A DNA stretch of 42,776 nt, taken from assembly GCA_964590255.1 (NCBI GenBank), contig CAZPYA010000039.1, positions 1 to 42,776 of the forward strand. Reading direction: 5' to 3'. A program made the translations under genes and the position numbers. Position 1 is the first letter of the stretch; every line of letters starts with the position of its first letter. The DNA comes from JAKIYB01 sp964590255 (GTDB lineage: Bacteria > Armatimonadota > Hebobacteria > CAIYQO01). This document shows, piece by piece, positions 27,201 through 34,589 of the stretch. Below the pieces are notes generated by a model. It was not told the origin of the DNA. It was given only the letters and a program-made list of their open reading frames with translations, and did not search any database.

Positions 27201-27536
27201 GAAATGGCGGTAATAAAGCAGACCGCCACCCTCTTTCACGAAGCGCTCTAACGCCTGCACGGCGGCGGGCGGAGGGGGCGTGGTGGCATCGCCCAGGTTG
27301 GCGACGACAATGAGCAGGTGGAACGGCTTCACGGCATCCCAGGTGAGCGATTTCAGATCGCTCTGGCGCACCTCGGCGCCGGCCTTCTTCAACCGTTGTA
27401 CCGCCGGGATGTTCAGCAAGTCGAAATAGCCGCTACAAACAAGCACACGCAGGCCAGTCAGCTCCGGCAATAGGGCATCCGCACGAATCGGCACCAGGGA
27501 TACCAGGAGAAGCATCAGCAGCGGTAGAGCACGCAT
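24246..27536 (-). CDS. Giant exported GATase-like/PHP-like protein, least degenerate copy
   Basis: 1096 aa. MRALPLLMLLLVSLVPIRAD is the signal peptide; AAAGGAG lies 7 nt before the ATG. Residues 27-300 are the GATase-like module (LRVLVCSGYFDLL, KEGGGLLYYRHFYYSEK, GAGAIVLTGISPMETF, SDFGKLYANALGWLAG). The PHP-like module at about 328-400 reads GVIGLHSTLSDGKA, LGLQWVAFTERLEAMTPAKW and FCAMPGLDYKDGSG. This copy alone keeps one motif-I histidine and the SDG of the usual HxH-x3-SDG, so it may be closest to an ancestral metal-binding form such as CehA/McbA-type PHP proteins. Beta-rich C-terminus with ADRSNSICDAVQ, LPVRVAGMNPNW near 978 and AGHPVIANHPE. It is the first gene of the long minus-strand run. 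Confidence 0.8.
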   Translation of the reverse strand: MRALPLLMLLLVSLVPIRADALLPELTGLRVLVCSGYFDLLNIPAVQRLKKAGAEVRQSDLKSLTWDAVKPFHLLIVVANLGDATTPPPPAAVQALERFVKEGGGLLYYRHFYYSEKTDAFLTPFGAAMPWELVQDPVNTFTSPVGFNVRYAYTDRITAHAVTTGVKGIWYPATRDDNYKSCPIIVSPEWTVLVTGMPEASSIWVGGLNAEGLTKPGAYKSSPPLLAARAYGAGAIVLTGISPMETFLGQWLPAYGDIALERGNGMKGSDFGKLYANALGWLAGFACKSPVVGQGELKALENSWEKPNLVDWAKLDLSHDPCKNPARGVIGLHSTLSDGKAAPTTLIMKAKALGLQWVAFTERLEAMTPAKWEQLRKVCADASTADFCAMPGLDYKDGSGTRYVVFGDFVWPPDAVFSPDTTTIVKPNWWFNIGTVPNGPYDLTHAPLKAWDLSMYNMMPIRTTIAGKQAEAEDTSLESYRYVQGIQDDPFPMAVEMVYDDAQLTAAAGRMCNYILRDKPENLTKFYQNYMYYGSYLGFVSDGPIVTDWNAVNNARVTGGKWWLPGTEEYVVKLAARAAVPITEVSVYDGPTLLRRFKPGMTDIRLSFVLPHDQQRRLTAEITDANGKRAITGGIDVRDYLNWRFMCADRSNSICDAVQVDEVGAYLTGPTAPYQRKMTAFGICAGYSERHFNILPPDLDGGMRPIGMHVTPLFSIPNFRHLPDGYAYESRMEVPVCSRDGLLQDDTLIGAFPRDVDAWSKKTPRLEVEGVKIRYRYLNLTPRAHDPGVVLMEGMLTFARPMRLDSLTLFYMFHTPQPGEGDHYAMVTPETTVAGMSQGKPYNAYGKAAPGSYACAFPSLWGSTGVVVLDDGYRLALTARTGSTHLNLSYAELPREMQAGETLRYRYIAMHGRAGEAPNTADWERFVQTMGLRGKPAYTVKDVKAGTVAGTKFLLELAPADYGFAGTVSYADLPVRLPVRVAGMNPNWTFAWFDLDRKQWQPSAVDPLINQGFFSLDTRQGNHRIFAGHPVIANHPEARIGVTSDAKSYVRASVNNVTDLPMPLTLRLHPALGAPPPVDCVLQPGELKTIDWKLGP

Positions 27537-27578
27537 GAAGGTGCTCCTTTCACATGCGCATGAACTCGGGGTGTGTCG

Positions 27579-27607
27579 ATGCTAACAAAGCGCTACGCGA
27601 CTGTCAA
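27579..27607 (-). promoter_or_regulatory. Sigma70-type promoter of the long minus-strand operon
   Basis: On the minus strand TTGACA (27602-27607) is followed after 17 bp by TAGCAT (27579-27584), a consensus -35 and a 4 of 6 -10. The start of transcription would fall near 27572, giving a leader of about 36 nt before the gene at 27536. The leader contains a 10 bp palindrome CATGCGCATG (27553-27562) next to the ribosome site, a possible regulatory element. Confidence 0.6.
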
Positions 27608-27732
27608 TAGTTGCCGACAGCACAAGGGAAAAATTGCCGGAGACAGAACTAAACTGGCAGTCACCAGTATGAATTATCCATTCAATTTGCATTTTGCACT
27701 TTTCACTTTCATTTCCCCAAAGGAGCCGTGCC

Positions 27733-29790
27733 ATGTCTACTGACATCGTCCGCTGGTCCCCACTCCTGCAGGCCAAACGCCGCCACGAGCAGGCCGCACT
27801 CATTCGCAGTCGCCTACGCCCGCTGCTGGATGATGACGCCCGCTCGGACAGGCTGGCATGGTGGGATCAGGGGCGGGTGGCGATCTGGGCATCGAACGCC
27901 TTCTTCATCGGCGAGACGGCGGATATCGCCTTCGCCAACACCATCCTGCGCTACTTCCGCGACGCCCTCCCCCACCCTGACTGTCCGAATGTCTTCGACG
28001 CGGCGGCGCTGGCGGGTGTCATCGCCCAGCATGGCGACAGAATGGAACCTGACGTGCGCGACTTCTGCCAGGCGGAGTTGGCGCACATTCTGCCGCATGG
28101 CTGCACCCGCGACTTTCAGTTCCACGGCTTCAACGATAACATGCCGGTCATGTGGTCGTGGGCGCTTATCTTCGGCGGCGATCTGCTCGGGGAGCGGCGT
28201 TGTTCTGAGATCGGCCGCGCGAACCTCTGCCAACTGCGCGACCTGTTCCGTCGGCGCGGCGCCGTATCGGAATACGGGCAAAACTACGGCACCCATCGCC
28301 TCACCGGGTTGGCGCACCTGGTCGACTACGCCGCCGACCCGGAGGTGCGCGCGCTGGCCCGCGACCTGGAAGCGCGCGTGTGGGCGGAACTGGCCGGCAT
28401 CTGGCACCCGACGCTGGGACAAATGGGTGGACCCGCCAACCGCGGCGGCTATCCGCTCATCGGCGAGACCACCGCGCTGCTGCGCCAGGTCTTCGGCGAC
28501 GACATCGCCGTTTCGGCGAATCCCTGGCACGCCTACTTCATTCCGGACATCGACGCAGACGGCTTCACCTTCGCCTACCCCTTCGCCTACGGCGCCGAGT
28601 TCGCTGCCGCCACCTACCATGTGCCCGATGCCGTCGCCGAGTTGTTCTACGCCAAGCCGAAAGGTTTCGAGATCGCGTATACCGCGGAGAACGGCGCCGC
28701 CAATCCTGGCGTGTTCTGCAAGCAGGTACCGGTATACGGCATCGGTGGTCGTCTGATTACCACGCAACTGACGAATGAGCTGGTGGAGATTCCCCATCAT
28801 CCTGCCCACGGCGCGCAGCCGCACGGCATCGTGGTGCACCAGGGCGCCAATTACTCGCTGGGCACCTCGACGACGCAGATGCACGAGACCTCGCACGCTT
28901 TCCGCTGTGCCTACCGCCGTGGCGAGGAGCCGCACTCGCCCGCCGACTACGCGGAGGTGCTGCTGCGCTACAACATCAACGACAAAATCCCCGGTGGCCG
29001 GACGGTAAACACCTACTGGAAGAGCCCGGAATACGCCGACGAGAAAGAAAATTACTGCTACCTCTATTGGGACCGTGGCCGCCACCACGGCCTGCAGCAC
29101 GGCAATACCGCCATGCTGCTGACCGTGCCGAACTGGTCGGAATACTGGGACGTGCGGCAAATGGCCACCGAGCTGTTCGTCTACAAACGCGCCGGCATGG
29201 GCCGCGTGTGTATCGGTGAGATGCCGGTGGAATCGCTGCCTACCGCCTGCGCGGAAGAGGCGCTCATCACCATCGACGAAGGCGCCACCTACCTGGCGAT
29301 CTTCCCGCTCATCAGCCGCGTGCGGGAGCGCGAGGCGGCCATCCGCCTGCGCGAAGTGGACGAGATGTTGGTGATCAGTCTCATCAACCACGAAGGCGCA
29401 TCGCTGGAGCTGTCGCCGCGCGACATGGCGAAGCTGGGCGGAGGATGCGTCTTCGCGGCGCGCGACGCGGCGGACTACCCTTCGTTCGCCGCCTTCCAGG
29501 CGGAGATGCGCGGGGCGCGCCTGCACGACCAGCTCTACGGCGGCGTGCGGCGGGTGCACTTCGCCACCCCGGCGCTGCGTCTGTCCATGGTGCTCTGCCC
29601 CTTCACGAATACGGTGATGTACCGCTGTGTGAACGGGCTGGACGCCGTCATCCCGCAATTCGCGTATAGCGACGGCCGCCACGCCGGCCTGCCGTTCCTC
29701 GACGGGACGCCGCGCGTCGGCTTCGAAGATTGGGAATGGATCACCACGCAGATCGAGCGCGATCCGGAAACCTATAATCCGATCGACTAA
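27733..29790 (+). CDS. Uncharacterised alpha/alpha-toroid-type protein
   Basis: 685 aa, no signal peptide. AAAGGAG lies 8 nt before ATG 27733, which is preferred to an earlier in-frame ATG at 27694. Helix-rich N-terminal two thirds with SEYGQNYGTHRLTGLAHLV and WHPTLGQMGGPANRGG, blocks I associate with a family of toroid proteins of unknown function related in shape to polysaccharide lyases and unsaturated glycan hydrolases. The rest is beta-rich, with many His/Tyr/Trp positions (TSTTQMHETSHAF, DRGRHHGLQHGN) that could form a sugar site. It is divergently oriented from the long operon and converges with the amidohydrolase, sharing 4 bp at the stop codons. The neighbourhood suggests glycan processing; I cannot name a reaction. 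Confidence 0.65.
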   Translation: MSTDIVRWSPLLQAKRRHEQAALIRSRLRPLLDDDARSDRLAWWDQGRVAIWASNAFFIGETADIAFANTILRYFRDALPHPDCPNVFDAAALAGVIAQHGDRMEPDVRDFCQAELAHILPHGCTRDFQFHGFNDNMPVMWSWALIFGGDLLGERRCSEIGRANLCQLRDLFRRRGAVSEYGQNYGTHRLTGLAHLVDYAADPEVRALARDLEARVWAELAGIWHPTLGQMGGPANRGGYPLIGETTALLRQVFGDDIAVSANPWHAYFIPDIDADGFTFAYPFAYGAEFAAATYHVPDAVAELFYAKPKGFEIAYTAENGAANPGVFCKQVPVYGIGGRLITTQLTNELVEIPHHPAHGAQPHGIVVHQGANYSLGTSTTQMHETSHAFRCAYRRGEEPHSPADYAEVLLRYNINDKIPGGRTVNTYWKSPEYADEKENYCYLYWDRGRHHGLQHGNTAMLLTVPNWSEYWDVRQMATELFVYKRAGMGRVCIGEMPVESLPTACAEEALITIDEGATYLAIFPLISRVREREAAIRLREVDEMLVISLINHEGASLELSPRDMAKLGGGCVFAARDAADYPSFAAFQAEMRGARLHDQLYGGVRRVHFATPALRLSMVLCPFTNTVMYRCVNGLDAVIPQFAYSDGRHAGLPFLDGTPRVGFEDWEWITTQIERDPETYNPID

Positions 29791-30617
29791 CCGGTGTGCA
29801 GACCGAGCCGCGCCTCCAGTCGGCGGGCATTGTCGCCCATCACCGCGTCGCACCATCTCTGCCCCAGCCGCTGGCGCAGGCGCGTGGCCAGCGTCGCCAT
29901 CTTCAACGTGGCGGGCAGCACCTGCGCGGTGGGGGTGAACGGCTCCGGCTTGCCGCACAGGCTGGCGGCGTAGGGGTAATCCAGCCCGGCAATGATACGC
30001 TCCTGCAGCAGACCGAGCATATCCCAGGTGGCCAGGTTATCCAGGTGCATGCCTGCCGAGCTGTCGAAATCGCCCAGCACCACGTAGATATTCGGCGCCG
30101 AGTGCGCCGCCACCAGCGCCTCGCGCCAGAAGAAGCCGCCGCCGTGCAGCGCCACCAGCGTGAGCGTAGGGCAGGCGCGGGCGATGCGCTCCAGTTCCAG
30201 CGGGTGGTAGTCCATGGTGCAGCCGTACCCCGTCGCCAGCGGGTCGGGCGCCGGCACGCTGCCGGTGTGGAAGACCACCGGCATGCCCAGCCGCTCAGCT
30301 TCACGGTAGTAGGGCAGGCAGCGTTCGGCGCTGAATGGCCCGCCGGCAGTGAGCACCTTCAGCCCCTGGAATCCCTGCGCGCGATGCGCCGTGATCTGCG
30401 ATACCGGCCCATGGAAGTCGATCATCGCGAAAGGGATAAAGAACTTCGGGTGAGCCCGCGCCGCCGCCAGCACCGCGTCGTTGCCCAGGCAATACGGCCC
30501 GGGGATGCCCAGCAGCCAGGTATGGTCCACCATCGTGCGGTACTCCGCCACCAGCGCGTCGAGCTGCGTCGGCGACGCCCACTCTACAGACAGGTGCATA
30601 TGGCAGTCAATCCACAT
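29787..30617 (-). CDS. Amidohydrolase-2-family metal-dependent hydrolase
   Basis: 276 aa TIM-barrel protein of the PF04909 type. MWIDCHMHLS at the N-terminus provides the HxH metal pair; later come FHTG near 115, LHGGGFFW, GLDYPY, and the closing MGDNARRLEARL, typical for the family. Members hydrolyse or decarboxylate small cyclic or carboxylated compounds and include lactonases of sugar-acid pathways, which would fit a uronate-degrading island, but the substrate is not shown by the sequence. The start at 30617 follows GGAGG by 6 nt, one base after the stop of the GH106-like gene, so the two form an operon. Its TAG overlaps the TAA of the convergent gene by 3 bp. Confidence 0.8.
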   Translation of the reverse strand: MWIDCHMHLSVEWASPTQLDALVAEYRTMVDHTWLLGIPGPYCLGNDAVLAAARAHPKFFIPFAMIDFHGPVSQITAHRAQGFQGLKVLTAGGPFSAERCLPYYREAERLGMPVVFHTGSVPAPDPLATGYGCTMDYHPLELERIARACPTLTLVALHGGGFFWREALVAAHSAPNIYVVLGDFDSSAGMHLDNLATWDMLGLLQERIIAGLDYPYAASLCGKPEPFTPTAQVLPATLKMATLATRLRQRLGQRWCDAVMGDNARRLEARLGLHTG

Positions 30618-30618
30618 C

Positions 30619-33201
30619 TCATGCCTCCCGGATGATAGTCACCCGCGGCGCGAGGCCGGTGGGTTGCACATGCATCGCGGCGATCTGCAGCACCGGCTCC
30701 TCCGGTGGCTGGGCGAAGTCGCGCACGCCGGTATAATGCGACGAGCTGACAATCGACGAATCCCCTAGGATGTGATGGTGCGGCCCGAACAGGTTGAAGG
30801 ACGTGGTAAAGAGTTCCACCGTGAACGAATGCATCCCGAGCGTGATCTCCGCGTCGATTTCCCAGCGCGGAGCCCACGTCCATCCCAGCTCCTGCCCGTC
30901 CAGCAGCACTCGCGCCGCCGCCCCGTTTACGCCATTCAGCGCCAATCCGACGCCGTCTGACACGGAAATATCGCCCGAGTAGCGCACGCCGCCAGAGAAG
31001 AACGGATACCCGCTGTCGACGAGCGACGCGCCGTCCACCGCGCCCGTCGCCGCCAGCGTGAACGGCCCCTCCGACCGCAGCGCGCCATTGCCGCCAGCGA
31101 CCCAGGGCGTCGACGATTGCACGCTGAACGCGCCGGCCAACCACACAATGAATGGCATCGGCTCCGGCCACGGGTCAGCCAGGGTGATGACCAGTTCGTA
31201 TGATCCCGGTGCCAGCGCCGGCAGGCGATAGCGGCGCAGTTCTGGGTAGCGGAAATACCCATCCTCAACGAGCGGAATCGCCGAACCGTCCAGTGCAATC
31301 GCCCGCACAGGCACGATGCTGATCAGCGAAACCTGTGCCAGCGAATCGGCGATGCACACTGTCGTCCGATACGCCGCGCCATCGCCATCCAGGCGGTCGA
31401 TGGGCAGCACGTTCTCGTCGAGCAATCCCGCGGTATATGCCCAATCGACTGAAACGGCGTCACACGGTGTCGGTAATGCGTTGATCGGTGTCGTCAGTAC
31501 CTCACCGGGTAGCAGCGTGATCGAGCCTTGCGGAAGGACCACCGTTTCCGACTGGCGCTGTGCATTCACCAGCAGCAGGCGGGCATCGTCGCCCTCGCCG
31601 AAGAGATCGCCGATGACCGGCGTTGGCTGTGCGGCGTGCGTCGGCAATGCCAGCGCTTCTGCCAGCGCGACAACATCGATCTCGCCGCCTTCGCGTAGGT
31701 CGATGGCGATGCGCCCCATCTCCGCCAGCTTCGTCATCCCGTCGGCGTTGAAAACACACCCCTCGCAGAGGAGCACCTGGCGATACCGACACGCGCCCAC
31801 AGCCAGGCCATCGGCGCCATACGTCGTCAGCTCCTCGAATTCGCGCTCACTCACCACGTCGTAGCCAATGAGCGCCGCATCCAGCCGGTGCAGCAGGTCG
31901 AGCACGCGGGTATTCAGGTTACCCGCAGCGGAATTCGCGTAGCGGGCAGCCTTGTGCACGTCCATCGCCGGGCGCTCGCTCGGTATCAGGCGCGCCATCA
32001 ACCCGCGGTACGGCACCACGACCAGCAGGCGGTGATCGGCCGGGGCGGCGGGGATGGCCGCGCGCAACCGCGCGATGAGCGCGGGCATGCAGCCGGCGAA
32101 CGGCTGGTGAAACGGCACCGACGGCGGCCAGTCGTGCAGTGTCAGCGGCGTCAGGCGGAACTGCCCCAGGTGCAGCACCAACTCGGTGAAGCCGTGCATG
32201 CCCAACCAGGCAAGATAAGCAAAGATGTCGCCGGCGCCCATTCCCCACCCGCCGCCGCCACAGCACTCCACCATGCCGGGCATGTTCCCCTGGCGCATTA
32301 GCGAAGCGGACTGCCGCATGAAGTAACGTTCGCCGGGGTAGCGCTCCAGCGAATCGAGGCCGACATGCCGCATGGCGCGGAAGAGCGGCCCCAGCGGCCC
32401 GCTGAACCACAGTTGGAAGTAGGGATGCTCCTCGCCTTTGTAGTGCCCACTCCAGCGGATGCCGTGCGCGTCGCACCACGCTACCAGCGGAACGACGAAC
32501 CGTTCGCGGAACAGGTCGGATGTCGTCTCGTAAAACGCGATGCGCGCCGCCGCGCTGTCCGGGCGCTCGGTGAATAGCGCGGGCAGGTCAGCGAGTAGGT
32601 TGCGGCCCGTGCGCGCGGTATAGGCTTCGGGCAGGTCGTCCGTCCAGGCGATGGCGCCCAGCGACGATGTCACGCCTTCGTTGTGCCCGGTGGCGTCCAG
32701 TGGGCCAAACTGCGGCTCGTCGCAGAAGAAACCGGTGAAGGGCCGGCCAAACCAACGCCGCAGCGCCAGGTGCGGTTCATACGTCAACTCGATGAAGCGC
32801 GTCGTCGTCTCCGGGTTCAGCGTGTCGGCGTAGGCGCCCCACTCGCGCACAAACATCAGGTCGCCGTGTGCCGCGACGACATGGTCGAACCCCTCGCGGT
32901 ACGGATACGCCGCCACCCACGACTGCCGCAGATGCGGGGCCTGCCGCAACAGCTCCCCGTCTACGCTGGGCGCCGGCCAGCCGTTCTCATCCTGGATCGA
33001 CAATTCGAGATCGGAGTGCGCGGCAAACAGCGCGTCAAGCGCCGCCATCCACTCCGGCGACAAATACTCCGGCGGCGGCGAGTAAAACCGCGGCTGAAAA
33101 ACCGCGCCGCTGAACCCGGCCGCCCGCAGCGCCGACAGTTGCGCGGACAACGACGCGACATCGAGAGGGGCGTTGATGGCCCAGAAACTGTAAAGCTTCA
33201 C
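30619..33201 (-). CDS. GH106-like glycoside hydrolase (alpha-L-rhamnosidase-type architecture)
   Basis: 860 aa, no signal peptide, GTG start with GGGAG 7 nt upstream. The N-terminal TIM-barrel opens with FWAINAPLDVASLSAQL and carries SIQDENGWPAPSVDGELL near residue 70, the kind of Asp-Glu-x-Gly-Trp-Pro block found in GH106-like proteins. FFCDEPQFGP near 157 holds a plausible catalytic or substrate-binding acid pair. A GATase-like middle region includes HDWPPSVPFHQPF and a VVVPYRGLMARL strand. The last 150 residues form a galactose-binding-like beta-sandwich (GVRYSGDISVSDGVGLAL, then RVLLDGQELGWTWAP). GH106 members are known as alpha-L-rhamnosidases; whether this one is cannot be said. Paired with the amidohydrolase in a two-gene operon. 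Cytoplasmic location is inferred from the missing signal. Confidence 0.65.
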   Translation of the reverse strand: MKLYSFWAINAPLDVASLSAQLSALRAAGFSGAVFQPRFYSPPPEYLSPEWMAALDALFAAHSDLELSIQDENGWPAPSVDGELLRQAPHLRQSWVAAYPYREGFDHVVAAHGDLMFVREWGAYADTLNPETTTRFIELTYEPHLALRRWFGRPFTGFFCDEPQFGPLDATGHNEGVTSSLGAIAWTDDLPEAYTARTGRNLLADLPALFTERPDSAAARIAFYETTSDLFRERFVVPLVAWCDAHGIRWSGHYKGEEHPYFQLWFSGPLGPLFRAMRHVGLDSLERYPGERYFMRQSASLMRQGNMPGMVECCGGGGWGMGAGDIFAYLAWLGMHGFTELVLHLGQFRLTPLTLHDWPPSVPFHQPFAGCMPALIARLRAAIPAAPADHRLLVVVPYRGLMARLIPSERPAMDVHKAARYANSAAGNLNTRVLDLLHRLDAALIGYDVVSEREFEELTTYGADGLAVGACRYRQVLLCEGCVFNADGMTKLAEMGRIAIDLREGGEIDVVALAEALALPTHAAQPTPVIGDLFGEGDDARLLLVNAQRQSETVVLPQGSITLLPGEVLTTPINALPTPCDAVSVDWAYTAGLLDENVLPIDRLDGDGAAYRTTVCIADSLAQVSLISIVPVRAIALDGSAIPLVEDGYFRYPELRRYRLPALAPGSYELVITLADPWPEPMPFIVWLAGAFSVQSSTPWVAGGNGALRSEGPFTLAATGAVDGASLVDSGYPFFSGGVRYSGDISVSDGVGLALNGVNGAAARVLLDGQELGWTWAPRWEIDAEITLGMHSFTVELFTTSFNLFGPHHHILGDSSIVSSSHYTGVRDFAQPPEEPVLQIAAMHVQPTGLAPRVTIIREA

Positions 33202-33240
33202 GTGCGTTCTCCCTGCATTCCAGTATTCGCCGCCATCATA

Positions 33241-33280
33241 AAAAACGCCTCCCCCGTATTACTACGTGGGAGGCGTTTTT
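33241..33280 (-). terminator. Rho-independent terminator after the first prepilin operon
   Basis: AAAAACGCCTCCC (33241-33253) and GGGAGGCGTTTTT (33268-33280) are perfect complements. The loop itself can pair CGTA with TACG around TTAC. The A/T-flanked stem works in both directions; it lies 21 bp past the stop of the prepilin gene at 33301, and before the GTG of the GH106-like gene. Confidence 0.85.
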
Positions 33281-33300
33281 ACTCGAGCAAATGACAAAAA

Positions 33301-34563
33301 CTAGTCGCTGACGGCCAGTAGAATGCCCGTGCTGACGCCATTGTTGGGCCGCAATATACTCAGGTTGAGCACAACCTTCCCGCCGGCAATCGCCGGGATC
33401 AGGAAACCGCGCGCGCGGATTTCACTCTGGTTGCTGGTGGCTGAGATGAGCAGCGCAGCATCGGTGAACGTGGTCGTGGTGGTGACATTTTTGTCATCCG
33501 TCACCGCGATGCTGTTCACTGATATGGTCGAGGGACCCGCCACATAAGCGCGGAAACCAATGACGGCGAGTTTTTTTGCACCAGAGGCGGTCGTCTTCAG
33601 CGTATATGTATAATTGACCGTTGAGGTTGAACCTCCGCCATGCGAGATGCCGGAGATGGCACCAAGGGCTAAACCATTCCAGTAGACATCAAAGAAGCCC
33701 GCCGGCACAAGTTCCGTGCCATTGGGAATTGTCGCGTTTTTATCGAGCCACGCGGGCATGATCGACCGATCATCCTTATACACATTGCTCGAATTGATTA
33801 ACCGCATGACCGTGCCGCCATTCGAGGCATTGGAGCCAATGATGGTGGTGTATCCAGCTTTCACCAATGGGGTTGCCAGGTTGCAAGCAGCCACGGAGAA
33901 GTTCGGTGACGGTGTGGTATACATCGGCGAGAATACCTCACCCAGGTCGGCTGGGGTAAATACCGTGCTCGAACCACTGATACAGTTCGCAAACAATCCG
34001 GGAGTAATATCACTCTGCTTCAACCATGTGACATGTCCATCAGCGAAGGTAAACACGGCTCCGCCATTGTGGCGCGCATCGGTCTGTGTGACGGCTTTCG
34101 CGGGAGTCGTTGCCCCACCATCATTGATGTAGGGGGGATTTTTCTCCGGACGCGCCAGATCGGCGGTCATGGGAGTATCTACCGGATTGGTGATATCGCC
34201 CGCGGCCACGCCGGAGAGGAACGAGCCGGCCATGTAAAAGTAATCCGGCTGGTATTCGCGCCCCACATGGGTAATCGTCGGGCAATCCCACACTTCCCCC
34301 TTCACCCCATAGTCCGAGGAGAGCGCCGTCACCCACTCTTTCGCGGTGGGCATCGTTTCTTCATGGTCCTGTGTGAACATATTGATCGCCAGCGCGATCT
34401 GCCGCTGGTTGTTCATGCAGGAGTTCTGGTTGGCCTTTTCCCGCGCCTTCGCAAACACCGGGAAGAGGATGGCGGCCAGAATCGCGATGATCGCGATGAC
34501 CACCAGTAGCTCAATGAGCGTGAAGCCGCGCCGTCGAGCCGCAAAGCAATGAGTCAGATGCAT
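33301..34563 (-). CDS. Prepilin-type protein A (H-X9-DG family)
   Basis: 420 aa. A class III prepilin leader ends RRRG, then FTLIELLVVIAIIAILAAIL forms the hydrophobic helix, with the Glu at +5 expected for pilins. LFPVFAKAREKA follows. An H-X9-DG block lies near residue 170 (RHNGGAVFTFADGHVTWL). The C-terminal 230 residues form a beta-rich domain (SGAKKLAVIGFRAYVAG, EIRARGFLIPAIAGGKV). Proteins of this type are processed by prepilin peptidase and assembled by type IV pilus or type II secretion machinery; here they are more likely minor pilins or pseudopilins with a globular head. Second gene of its operon, 26 bp after protein B; AAAGGAG precedes the ATG. It is a close paralogue of the gene at 36175. 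Confidence 0.85.
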   Translation of the reverse strand: MHLTHCFAARRRGFTLIELLVVIAIIAILAAILFPVFAKAREKANQNSCMNNQRQIALAINMFTQDHEETMPTAKEWVTALSSDYGVKGEVWDCPTITHVGREYQPDYFYMAGSFLSGVAAGDITNPVDTPMTADLARPEKNPPYINDGGATTPAKAVTQTDARHNGGAVFTFADGHVTWLKQSDITPGLFANCISGSSTVFTPADLGEVFSPMYTTPSPNFSVAACNLATPLVKAGYTTIIGSNASNGGTVMRLINSSNVYKDDRSIMPAWLDKNATIPNGTELVPAGFFDVYWNGLALGAISGISHGGGSTSTVNYTYTLKTTASGAKKLAVIGFRAYVAGPSTISVNSIAVTDDKNVTTTTTFTDAALLISATSNQSEIRARGFLIPAIAGGKVVLNLSILRPNNGVSTGILLAVSD

Positions 34564-34588
34564 GGAATAACTCCTTTCGCGCCTGAGC
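34310..34588 (-). repeat. 279 bp exact duplication, A-type copy 1 (partner 37190-37468)
   Basis: Position for position identical with 37190-37468 (offset 2880). It covers the first 85 or so codons of prepilin A, its ribosome site and the spacer, and stops two bases before the stop codon of gene B. Sequence on either side is clearly more diverged, so this is either a recent conversion tract or the best-preserved part of a recent duplication. Confidence 0.85.
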
Positions 34589-34589
34589 G

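Noticed and set aside
27814..29958. 714-codon minus-strand frame opposite the toroid gene
   Set aside because: Arg/Val/His-rich shadow that also runs into the amidohydrolase; the plus-strand gene has AAAGGAG and a structured protein.
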